This document shows, one piece after another, positions 49,498 to 57,223 of a stretch of DNA of 64,000 nucleotides. The notes beneath the pieces were generated by a model, which saw only the letters and a program-made list of their open reading frames with translations, was not told the DNA's origin and ran no database searches. Origin of the DNA: UBA2336 sp031395485 (lineage in GTDB: Bacteria > Bacteroidota > Bacteroidia > Cytophagales > Cyclobacteriaceae). A program made the position numbers and the translations under genes. The stretch covers positions 124,001 through 188,000 of the forward strand of contig JANNUS010000010.1 of assembly GCA_031395485.1 (NCBI GenBank). The letters are read 5' to 3'. Positions within the stretch are counted from its first letter, which is position 1. Each line of letters starts with the position of its first letter.

Positions 49498-51849
49498 ATG
49501 TTTAAATCAGTAGTGATTGCTGGAGTAATGTTGCTGTCAACAAGCGCAATAGCGCAAGAGTTTTCAATTTCCGGAACGGTGAGAGATGGGAGAACAAATC
49601 AGATATTAGAAGGAGCTTCGGTGCAACGGGAGAACCAAGGTTTGGTAACTGATGCGTTCGGAAAATTTTCGTTTGCAAAATTGCCACTCGGTGAATACTC
49701 GCTTCGTGTTCGCTTTCTCGGATATGAAGATAAAATTGAGGAAGTTTCGTTGACTGAAAATACCGAGTTAACAATTCTGTTGAGCGAATCGACTCAACTC
49801 ACCGATGAGGTTATTGTTTACGCAACACGCGCAAATGAGAAAACACCTACAACGTATACCAATGTGAGTGATAAGGATTTGCAAAAACTAAACTTCGGAC
49901 AAGACATGCCCTTCTTGCTCAACTGGACCCCCTCGTTGGTAACTACTTCCGATGCGGGAGCAGGAATCGGATATACCGGAGTGCGTATCCGCGGAAGCGA
50001 TGCAACGCGTATTAATGTTACCATCAATGGCATTCCGTACAACGACAGCGAATCACAAAGTACATATTGGGTAAATATTCCCGACATCGCATCTTCTACT
50101 CAAAGTGTGCAGATACAACGAGGTGTGGGTACTTCAACCAATGGTGCGGGTTCTTTTGGCGGAAGTGTAAATGTGCAAACCATTTCGCAGCAACGCGATC
50201 CATATGCCGAGCTAATGCTGGGTGGCGGATCATTCAACTCACAACGATTAACTATGAAAGCTGGAACGGGACTTATCAATAATCGCTGGTCGTTTGACGG
50301 TCGCTTTTCTAAGATCACTTCGGATGGATACATTGACCGCGCTTCTTCTGACTTGAATTCGTATTATGTAAGTGGAGGATATTATGGCGAGAAAACTGTT
50401 ATTAAAGGAATTGTTTTTGGTGGTCATGAGGTAACCTATCAATCGTGGAATGGAAATGATGCAGTTACGATGCAAACCAACCGAACGTTTAATTCAGCCG
50501 GAGCTTTGTATGATGCGAATTGGAATGTAACCGGGTATTACGATAACGAAGTAGATAATTACCGACAGGATCACGCGCAACTTCATCTTACACAACGCGT
50601 GAGTGAAAATTGGAATGCCTCCATTTCACTACATTATACATACGGCCGTGGATATTATGAACAGTACAAGCAAGCCAAACTGTTTGCCGAGTTGGGGTTG
50701 AATGATATTGTAATATGTGATTCAACGTTAACCTATGGTGATTTCATTGTTCGTAGGTGGCTCGACAATCAATTTTACGGAACCACATTCTCGTTTAATT
50801 ACGAGAAAGAAAAAACTTCGCTCACGATAGGCGGAGGGTATAATCAGTATACAAACGCAAAACATTTTGGTGAAATCATCTGGGCCCAGTATTCGGCCAA
50901 TTCACAAATCCGCCAACTGTATTACGATGGTGAATCGCAGAAAAATGATTTCAATATCTATGCAAAGTGGAATTATGAAGTTTCTCCGGCATTCAATGTC
51001 TTTGTAGATGTGCAGTACCGGAATGTAGACTATACGACTGCCGGTACCGAGGATGATTTAAGTACATATAGTGTTAATGACAATCTCAATTTCTTTAATC
51101 CAAAAGCTGGTGTGAGTTACACGCTTTCAGGGCGCGACATGGTATACAGTTCGTATGCAATTGCTAATCGCGAGCCGAATAGAACTGATTATTTTAACGG
51201 AGATATGAAACCAAAGCCCGAGCGATTAGATAACATGGAAGCGGGGTGGAGGAGAAATGCGGAAAACTATAATCTGGAAATAAATTATTACTGGATGAAT
51301 TACACCAACCAATTGGTGCTTACCGGTGAATTGGATAACGTAGGCAATCCCATCCGGGCTAATGTTGGCAAGAGTTACCGCACAGGGTTAGAAGTCTCGG
51401 GTATTGTTCGATTTTCAGATCGGTTAACCTGGAGTGGTAACGTGGCGACCAGCATCAATAAGAACAAAGATTATGTAGTGGACGAAACAAATCTTTCTGA
51501 AACAAAAAGTACGTCTATCATTCTTTCGCCAAACTGGGTTGCAGGAAGTCAATTGACATGGTCACCCTTCCGAAACTTCCAGGCTTCGTTACTTACCAAG
51601 TATGTTGGAGAGCAATACCTTGATAACACGCAGAGCAAAGAGCTAATGATTGAGAATTATTTTATCAATGATCTGAAATTCAATTGCTCATTTACCCTGA
51701 AAGGGATTAAGGCGATTGATGTAAGTCTGCTGGTCAATAATGTTTTCGATGTGGAATATGTATCGAATGGATACTCGTATTTTGGAACACCTTATTATTA
51801 TCCTCAAGCAGGAACAAACTTTATGGCCATGCTTACGCTGAAGTTTTGA
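49498..51849 (+). CDS. TonB-dependent outer-membrane receptor under TPP control (probable thiamine transporter)
   Basis: 783 residues. Signal peptide of about 20, an N-terminal CarboxypepD_reg-like domain (residues about 22-110: ISGTVRDGRTNQILEGASVQ), a plug domain (about 115-230 with GYTGVRIRGSDATRINVTI and NGAGSFGGSVNVQT) and a 22-strand barrel ending FMAMLTLKF. It takes up its ligand using TonB-ExbBD energy. The TPP riboswitch just upstream makes thiamine or a precursor the likely ligand, as for thiamine receptors in Bacteroides. No PnuT or thiamine kinase gene is adjacent. Confidence 0.94.
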   Translation: MFKSVVIAGVMLLSTSAIAQEFSISGTVRDGRTNQILEGASVQRENQGLVTDAFGKFSFAKLPLGEYSLRVRFLGYEDKIEEVSLTENTELTILLSESTQLTDEVIVYATRANEKTPTTYTNVSDKDLQKLNFGQDMPFLLNWTPSLVTTSDAGAGIGYTGVRIRGSDATRINVTINGIPYNDSESQSTYWVNIPDIASSTQSVQIQRGVGTSTNGAGSFGGSVNVQTISQQRDPYAELMLGGGSFNSQRLTMKAGTGLINNRWSFDGRFSKITSDGYIDRASSDLNSYYVSGGYYGEKTVIKGIVFGGHEVTYQSWNGNDAVTMQTNRTFNSAGALYDANWNVTGYYDNEVDNYRQDHAQLHLTQRVSENWNASISLHYTYGRGYYEQYKQAKLFAELGLNDIVICDSTLTYGDFIVRRWLDNQFYGTTFSFNYEKEKTSLTIGGGYNQYTNAKHFGEIIWAQYSANSQIRQLYYDGESQKNDFNIYAKWNYEVSPAFNVFVDVQYRNVDYTTAGTEDDLSTYSVNDNLNFFNPKAGVSYTLSGRDMVYSSYAIANREPNRTDYFNGDMKPKPERLDNMEAGWRRNAENYNLEINYYWMNYTNQLVLTGELDNVGNPIRANVGKSYRTGLEVSGIVRFSDRLTWSGNVATSINKNKDYVVDETNLSETKSTSIILSPNWVAGSQLTWSPFRNFQASLLTKYVGEQYLDNTQSKELMIENYFINDLKFNCSFTLKGIKAIDVSLLVNNVFDVEYVSNGYSYFGTPYYYPQAGTNFMAMLTLKF

Positions 51850-51922
51850 TTCTGTCCGATACTAAATGCTGGATTATGGATTGTTTTATCCAAACCCAGT
51901 ACCCAGAATCCAGAATCAATCT

Positions 51923-51930
51923 TACCTTTG
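51923..51930 (+). promoter_or_regulatory. -7 box (TACCTTTG) before the UbiA gene
   Basis: Exact TAnnTTTG ending 4 nt before the ATG at 51935, so the transcript probably begins at or near the start codon. Confidence 0.5.
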
Positions 51931-51934
51931 CGCA

Positions 51935-52789
51935 ATGTCCTCACCAGACCTTCGCCCTACAGTTGAAGCATTGGTGCGCCTGACCCGCGCATGGAATTTG
52001 TTGATTATTGTTTTCGCACAATATTTTACAGCGTACTTTCTGGCCAAGGCAGATATTCTTCATGATCTCAGTCTTTTCCTTCTTTCACTTTCAACCGTGT
52101 TGATTGCCGCAGGCGGATATGTCATCAACGATTATTACGATGTAAAAATTGATTACGTCAATAGCCCGGAACGTGTAGTAGTTGGAAAAACGATTCACAG
52201 ACGGTTTGCAATTTTATTGCATGTGGCACTTTCCGTACTTGGAATTATTGTAGGGTTGTTTGTTTCGTGGAAGCTTGCGGTGGTGAGTGTATTTTCAGTT
52301 TCTGTGTTATGGTTTTACTCTAATTTATTGAAACGACTTCCATTCATTGGAAATTTTACCGTTGCGGTATTAACAGGTTCTTCCATTGCTATCCTTCTTC
52401 TTTTATACAGTACCAACATGGTGCTGATATTGATTTATGCTTTATTTTCTTTCTTTATGACGTTAGTCCGGGAGATCATTAAGGATATGGAGGATTTAAA
52501 AGGAGACAATTCCTACGGATGCAAGACCCTGCCGATTGTTTGGGGCATTCGTAAAACAAAGATTATGCTGTATCTTCTGATAGTCTTTTTTTCGTTGATT
52601 GTGGTTATCATCAATCAGCTTTATGTTAAGCTGGATGTAATCTATTTTGTGATGTTATTATTTGTACCGCTGGCTTGGCTTGTAACAAGACTTGTTCGGG
52701 CAGATACAAAAAGAGATTATGGCTGGCTCAGCAGTTTTTGTAAAGTTATTATGCTGTTGGGCATACTCAGTATGACGCTCATTCCATGA
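51935..52789 (+). CDS. UbiA-family prenyltransferase
   Basis: 284 residues and about 8-9 helices from the ATG at 51935. The first Asp-rich motif is NDYYDVKIDYVNSPERVV (N-D-x-x-D-x-x-x-D) near residues 66-83, and the second is DMEDLKGDNSYGCKTLP near 195. It transfers a prenyl chain from a diphosphate to an acceptor ring or glycerol phosphate. The exact acceptor (quinone, geranylgeranylglyceryl phosphate or haem) is not set. The stop overlaps purN by 4 nt. Confidence 0.9.
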   Translation: MSSPDLRPTVEALVRLTRAWNLLIIVFAQYFTAYFLAKADILHDLSLFLLSLSTVLIAAGGYVINDYYDVKIDYVNSPERVVVGKTIHRRFAILLHVALSVLGIIVGLFVSWKLAVVSVFSVSVLWFYSNLLKRLPFIGNFTVAVLTGSSIAILLLLYSTNMVLILIYALFSFFMTLVREIIKDMEDLKGDNSYGCKTLPIVWGIRKTKIMLYLLIVFFSLIVVIINQLYVKLDVIYFVMLLFVPLAWLVTRLVRADTKRDYGWLSSFCKVIMLLGILSMTLIP

Positions 52790-53367
52790 AACAGTTTCGC
52801 ATTGCCATCTTTGCTTCCGGAAGCGGAACAAACGCTGAAGAAATTTTGAAGCATTTTCAACAGCATCCGTCTATTGAAATTGTGTTGCTGTTAAGTAATA
52901 TTCCGCAGGCGTATGCATTAGAACGGGCAAAGAAATACAGTGTACCCGTTCTCGTATTCACCCGTTCTCAATTCCAGGAAACAGGGGAAGTAATAAACTG
53001 GTTGAAAGAAAAGAAGGTCACACATGTGGTGTTAGCAGGTTTCATGTGGCTGGTGCCGGATGCTTTAGTGAAGATCTTTCCAGGAAAAATTATCAATATC
53101 CATCCTGCGCTTCTTCCAAAATACGGGGGCAAGGGAATGTATGGCATGCATGTGCATGAAGCTGTAAAAGCAGGAGGCGAAAAGAAAACGGGCATCACCA
53201 TTCATGAAGTGAATGAACAGTATGATGAAGGAAGAATTTTATTTCAGGCTTCTTGTACTGTTGACGCAACGGATACACCTGAACAGATTGCGCAGAAAGT
53301 TCATCAACTTGAATATGCACACTATCCGCGGGTGATTGAAGCATGGATTATAAATAAGAACCCTTAA
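52786..53367 (+). CDS. purN: phosphoribosylglycinamide formyltransferase
   Basis: 193 residues. The formyltransferase motifs are IFASGSGTNAEEI (residues about 7-19, phosphate binding), HVVLAGFMWLVP and NIHPALLPKYGGKGMYG with the catalytic Asn-His pair; the Asp lies in EQYDEGRILF. It makes formyl-GAR in purine synthesis. It overlaps the UbiA gene by 4 nt (ATGA). Confidence 0.95.
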   Translation: MKQFRIAIFASGSGTNAEEILKHFQQHPSIEIVLLLSNIPQAYALERAKKYSVPVLVFTRSQFQETGEVINWLKEKKVTHVVLAGFMWLVPDALVKIFPGKIINIHPALLPKYGGKGMYGMHVHEAVKAGGEKKTGITIHEVNEQYDEGRILFQASCTVDATDTPEQIAQKVHQLEYAHYPRVIEAWIINKNP

Positions 53368-53401
53368 CTTACTTAGTAACTTCGAGACTAATGTAAACCG
53401 G

Positions 53402-54259
53402 ATGCAACAATCAGATCTAACTTCCCTTTTTATGCCAATTGCCCTGGGCATTATTATGCTGGGTCTTGGCTTATCGTTAACGCTTGAGGATTTTAAGCGT
53501 GTAACGAAATATCCGAAAGCGGTGACGGTGGCATTGCTATGCCAGATGGTGCTGTTACCCCTGATTTGTTTTTTCCTGGTGAAAGTAAGCGGATTGGAAG
53601 CAGGGTTGGCCGTTGGCTTGATGCTACTGGCTGCATCTCCGGGAGGTGCTACCGCTAATTTATATAGTCATTTATCCAAAGGCGATGTGGCACTCAATAT
53701 TTCGCTCACGGCTATCAACAGTGTGCTTACACTTTTCACGCTTCCGCTGATTTTAAATTTCTCACTCGATTATTTTATGAACTCCGGTCAGTATGTGCCC
53801 ATGCAGTTTACGAAGGTAGTGGAAGTTTTTGCGATTGTATTAGTGCCAGTCTCTATTGGTATGTTTATTAAAAGCAGGTGGGCACAGTTTGCCGCAAAAA
53901 TGGACAAGCCCGTAAAAATCGCTTCTGCATTGATCCTGATTATTATCATTGTTTCAGTTACCGTTCGTGAAAAGCAAGTGCTGCTTGATTATTTCAGGGT
54001 GCTGGGTATTCCGGTATTGCTATTTAACATCCTGAGCATGGCGGCAGGGTATTTTATTCCACGGTTTGTAAACATTGAAAAGAAGCAATCCATTGCCATA
54101 GGTATGGAGATCGGTATTCACAATGGCACGCTCGCCATTTACATAGCGCTTAGTGTTATAGGTAACTCGATGATGGCAGTGCCGCCTGCTATTTACAGTC
54201 TACTGATGTTTTTCACCGCAGCAGTTTTTGGCTACTGGGTAAGTAGGGGGAAAAGTTAA
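53402..54259 (+). CDS. bile acid:sodium symporter (BASS) family protein
   Basis: 285 residues and about 9-10 helices. FMPIALGIIMLGLGLSLTLEDF (residues about 10-31) and LMLLAASPGGATANLYSHL carry the BASS sodium-binding signature. Bacterial members transport bile acid-like steroids, pantoate, or 2-oxo acids. Substrate unknown. It follows purN by 34 nt. Confidence 0.9.
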   Translation: MQQSDLTSLFMPIALGIIMLGLGLSLTLEDFKRVTKYPKAVTVALLCQMVLLPLICFFLVKVSGLEAGLAVGLMLLAASPGGATANLYSHLSKGDVALNISLTAINSVLTLFTLPLILNFSLDYFMNSGQYVPMQFTKVVEVFAIVLVPVSIGMFIKSRWAQFAAKMDKPVKIASALILIIIIVSVTVREKQVLLDYFRVLGIPVLLFNILSMAAGYFIPRFVNIEKKQSIAIGMEIGIHNGTLAIYIALSVIGNSMMAVPPAIYSLLMFFTAAVFGYWVSRGKS

Positions 54260-54288
54260 TTTTTTATTATGTTGAATAGTCAACCAGT

Positions 54289-54486
54289 ATGAATTCAATT
54301 TTACTTTTTGGGATCATTATTATGGTTATGGGCGTACTGCCGCTCATGGCGATAGTTGACGTTATGAACAGTGCTTTCAGGGGATCTAAAGCGAAATGGA
54401 TTTGGTGTAGTGTAGTAGTATTTCTTCCTTTTTTCGGAACGCTTCTATATTATTGGATCGGAAGAAATCAACGTGTGGTAAGCTAG
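54289..54486 (+). CDS. small membrane protein with PLD-nuclease N-terminal-type domain
   Basis: 65 residues with two hydrophobic helices: FGIIIMVMGVLPLMAIVDV and WIWCSVVVFLPFFGTLLYYWIGRN. This short form of the PLDc_N domain (membrane anchor of cardiolipin synthases, also found free-standing) is common in Bacteroidota. It lies 29 nt after the BASS gene. Function unknown. Confidence 0.8.
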   Translation: MNSILLFGIIIMVMGVLPLMAIVDVMNSAFRGSKAKWIWCSVVVFLPFFGTLLYYWIGRNQRVVS

Positions 54487-54527
54487 CGCTGCGAACGCCC
54501 CATAGAGTGAAGTTGGTCATCTAAATT

Positions 54528-55055
54528 TTATTCAACTAGTATGCCCATCGTTTTTATGTTAGATGAAATTTTCAACCCTCGTTGCTCAATGGTTTTGCAG
54601 TTGATTTCAAATTTTAATTTGCCTTCTATAAGAATAAAATTAACACCAGCTCCCTTTTTAGCCATGTCCATTTTATTGGAAAGAATAAGCGTTGGTTTCG
54701 TGCCAACCTTTGCCAATACTTTCTCGAACGAACGAGCCTTAAAAGCGGGCACAAAAATCATTTGACATACACCAATATCTTCTGCGCTCGCATATTCACG
54801 AATCTCAATACTTCGATTTTTGATTTTGGTGGTGGCAAATGTCTGACTTAATTCCGCAGCAAGTGGAGGATATCCGAGAACGCCAATAACGAAATTATCG
54901 GTAGTAGATCCCGGCCAGTGAATGCCCTTAATAAACGTTTGTATAAATACTGAGTATATTTTCTCTTGCGATTGCCCTGTTACGATTTGAGGCTGACTCA
55001 GATAAAAAATAATCAATAGAAAAAAAGAAAGCCAAATTCTATACCTCAACATCAT
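54528..55055 (-). CDS. YfiR/HmsC-like periplasmic protein (DUF4154)
   Basis: 175 residues with a signal peptide of about 26. The mature sequence (YSVFIQTFIKGIHWPG, VIGVLGYPPLAAELSQ, CQMIFVPAFKARSFEKVLAK, LILSNKMDMAKKGAGVNF) follows the YfiR family, periplasmic regulators that in Pseudomonas act on the diguanylate cyclase YfiN. No cyclase gene is adjacent, so its partner is elsewhere. It converges on the small PLDc_N gene. Confidence 0.85.
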   Translation of the reverse strand: MMLRYRIWLSFFLLIIFYLSQPQIVTGQSQEKIYSVFIQTFIKGIHWPGSTTDNFVIGVLGYPPLAAELSQTFATTKIKNRSIEIREYASAEDIGVCQMIFVPAFKARSFEKVLAKVGTKPTLILSNKMDMAKKGAGVNFILIEGKLKFEINCKTIEQRGLKISSNIKTMGILVE

Positions 55056-55168
55056 TTGAAAGTGCGTTTAAAAGAGGGATCACAAAAGTATAGCTTGTAT
55101 ATTAATAGAGTATTACGTTGCTATTAACAAAAGCACAAGCGGATGCTTGCGCTAGATGGAGTCAATTA

Positions 55169-55645
55169 TTACTTTTTGACGTTAGTATAAAAGTCAAAGT
55201 CAAAATAGTGTCGCTTGTTATTTACCCAGACCTCTCCAATTTGCCCTTTTTCACACTTGTCAACTGGAATTGCCTTCGATCCATTAAGTTCGGCCAATGT
55301 CCCAAAATAAATTGAGTAGCTTTTCTTGTCAAACTGAATTGCCATCCAATGGGCTTTTGCATTATGTTTCTTCTCCGATGCCGCAGCTTTGTCGTAAGCG
55401 TTTGTCCCAAGATTATACCTTGAGTTTAGTTTGCCGTCTATTTGAAACTTATTTCGAGCCTTAACACTGACAATATATTTTTCCCCATCCTTCTCGCATT
55501 CGATGTCTGCAAACGGCTCGTTTAATTGTCTATCGTTCAAATTTCTTACTCTGTCAAATTCTTTGTCCACGAGTGCCTTAATTGCAAACAACTCGCCTAA
55601 TTCTCCAAGCGATTTCTTTCGTGCTGCTTCTTTATCGTTTTCCAT
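55169..55645 (-). CDS. orphan protein, possible PD-(D/E)XK nuclease
   Basis: 158 residues. The order GELGELFAIKAL (Glu18), FADIECEKDGEKY (Asp47) and IVSVKARNKFQ (Lys62) resembles a restriction-enzyme-like nuclease core, although the (D/E)XK position reads S-V-K. The C-terminal half is basic and beta-rich. No partner gene is next to it. About 40 nt before the start lies a motif also present before the orphan gene at 20940, so it may be an inserted cassette. Confidence 0.5.
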   Translation of the reverse strand: MENDKEAARKKSLGELGELFAIKALVDKEFDRVRNLNDRQLNEPFADIECEKDGEKYIVSVKARNKFQIDGKLNSRYNLGTNAYDKAAASEKKHNAKAHWMAIQFDKKSYSIYFGTLAELNGSKAIPVDKCEKGQIGEVWVNNKRHYFDFDFYTNVKK

Positions 55646-55682
55646 TTATTATTGTCGTCATTGTCCATGGAGAAGGCCCAAT

Positions 55683-55706
55683 TGCAGCCAATGTCTGAGT
55701 ATATGC
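55683..55706 (-). repeat. upstream motif copy 2 (related to 20981-21004)
   Basis: On the minus strand the segment reads TGCATATACTCAGACATT followed by GGCTGC. It matches the segment at 20981-21004 at 17 of 24 positions and sits 37 nt before the orphan gene's ATG and right behind the hmgA stop. Confidence 0.4.
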
Positions 55707-55708
55707 AT

Positions 55709-56902
55709 TTAAGGCGTATTCACCTCATTAAATCCATCACCTGAATGATCTGTCCAACTCATGGGATAATTCTTATCTAAAAACTCCAATGAATCTTCGG
55801 TGAGAAATAAGGGTTTGAATGTATCAATCATCACCGCGAGTTCGTGTGTTTCTTTGGCACCAATACTTTTCTCAACCGTGCCTGGGTGCGGACCATGGGG
55901 TAACCCACCGGGATGTAACGTAAACGATCCGCGATCAATACCTCTGCGGCTCATAAAATTTCCTTCGGCATAATACAGCACTTCATCACTGTCGATATTA
56001 CTGTGATTGTATGGTGCCGGGATGGCTAATGGATGGTAATCAAACAACCGAGGTACAAATGAACAGATCACAAAATTATGTGCCTGGAATGTTTGGTGTG
56101 CTGGGGGTGGCTGATGAATGCGACCGGTGATAGGTTCAAAATCATGAATTGAAAAAGCATAGGGCCATAAAAATCCATCCCATCCAATTAAATCCAGCGG
56201 ACTAAAATCATAAATGTAATCGTGGAGGTAGCCTTGTTTTTTAATCTTCATTAAAAATTCGCCTTTACTGGTATCGGTTAACAGTTCGTGCGGAGGGCGG
56301 ATATCGCGTTCACAATAAGGCGAGTGCTCACCCAGTTGACCCAACTCATTGCGATAGCGCTTTACCGTTTCAATAGGAGATGAGGCTTCAACAATTAATA
56401 ATCGCAACGGGCCTTCTTCAAATTCAAGTTTATAAATAACTGTCCGTGGTATTACCACATAGTCGCCTTGGCGTATTTCCAGTTTTCCGAACGGTGAAAT
56501 CAATACACCTTTGCCATCGTGGACGTATAATACTTCATCGCCCTCAGCATTTTTATAGAAGTAATCCATCTTTCGCTGCTTAGGCGAGCAGATAGAAATA
56601 GCGCAATCATTATTTTTTAGCAACACTTTGCGTGCATCAAGAAAATCATTTCCGGTAGTTCCTACTTTCGATGTATTCAGGTGTGTCTGCCGCAACGCAT
56701 AATCGCTAATAATTTTTGGTCCGTACTTTACCGGATCTTTTACGGCTTTAATTTGCGTGGGCGAATTGATATGATACAGATTTGAATAAATTCCCGAAAA
56801 GCCTTCAGAACTTACTAACTCTTCTTTATACAAACTTCCGTCAGGCTGGCGGAATTGCGTGTGACGTTTCGGGGGGATATTTCCCAGGCGATGGTAGTAC
56901 AT
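55709..56902 (-). CDS. hmgA: homogentisate 1,2-dioxygenase
   Basis: 397 residues, shorter than the mammalian enzyme but typical for Bacteroidota. It begins YYHRLGNIPPKRHTQFRQPDG, the highly conserved start. Iron ligands lie in the cupin half: HPGGLPHGPHPG and KETHELAVMIDTFKPLFL. It opens homogentisate to maleylacetoacetate in tyrosine breakdown. It is transcribed alone, and a 12-bp perfect inverted repeat upstream may be an operator. Confidence 0.93.
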   Translation of the reverse strand: MYYHRLGNIPPKRHTQFRQPDGSLYKEELVSSEGFSGIYSNLYHINSPTQIKAVKDPVKYGPKIISDYALRQTHLNTSKVGTTGNDFLDARKVLLKNNDCAISICSPKQRKMDYFYKNAEGDEVLYVHDGKGVLISPFGKLEIRQGDYVVIPRTVIYKLEFEEGPLRLLIVEASSPIETVKRYRNELGQLGEHSPYCERDIRPPHELLTDTSKGEFLMKIKKQGYLHDYIYDFSPLDLIGWDGFLWPYAFSIHDFEPITGRIHQPPPAHQTFQAHNFVICSFVPRLFDYHPLAIPAPYNHSNIDSDEVLYYAEGNFMSRRGIDRGSFTLHPGGLPHGPHPGTVEKSIGAKETHELAVMIDTFKPLFLTEDSLEFLDKNYPMSWTDHSGDGFNEVNTP

Positions 56903-56904
56903 AA

Positions 56905-56960
56905 TTCTGTGATTTGAACAAGGGCTAAATTACCAAAATTAAAACTACCAAATCACAGAA
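56905..56960. promoter_or_regulatory. inverted repeat upstream of hmgA, possible operator
   Basis: TTCTGTGATTTG (56905-56916) and CAAATCACAGAA (56949-56960) are perfect 12-bp arms with a 32-nt spacer. It starts 3 nt before the hmgA ATG, so it could be an operator or an RNA hairpin. Confidence 0.45.
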
Positions 56961-57061
56961 AACCCAAATCACAATCATCAAATCTGATCATTGCGATTTG
57001 ATATTTGATAATTGGAATTATGAGTATCCGTAATGAGTCTTAAATAATATTTTTTTTTGTT

Positions 57062-57170
57062 CGTCATTTCGCAGTCCGGCCATAGGCAGGACGGAGAAAT
57101 CCCCTTTTCGCATAACCCTCAGGGGATTTCTCCACTCACCCTCCTTCGTCAGGTTCACTACGAAATGACG
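57062..57170. repeat. palindromic intergenic repeat, family B copy 3
   Basis: 109 bp. CGTCATTTCG (57062-57071) and CGAAATGACG (57161-57170) are perfect 10-bp ends; GGAGAAATCCCC (57093-57104) and GGGGATTTCTCC (57122-57133) form a perfect 12-bp inner stem. The best-preserved copy of the family. Confidence 0.88.
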
Positions 57171-57223
57171 TTCGTACTATTTTAGGAATTGAAACGGATA
57201 CACATAATTGGAATTTGCAATTA

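Larger units (their letters stand above)
56903..57223. other. intergenic region with an inverted repeat and a family B repeat
   Basis: 321 nt. The left part (56905-56960) is an inverted repeat described separately; the segment to about 57058 is AT-rich with several CAAATC copies; the right part is family B copy 3 (57062-57170). No gene seen. Confidence 0.7.
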
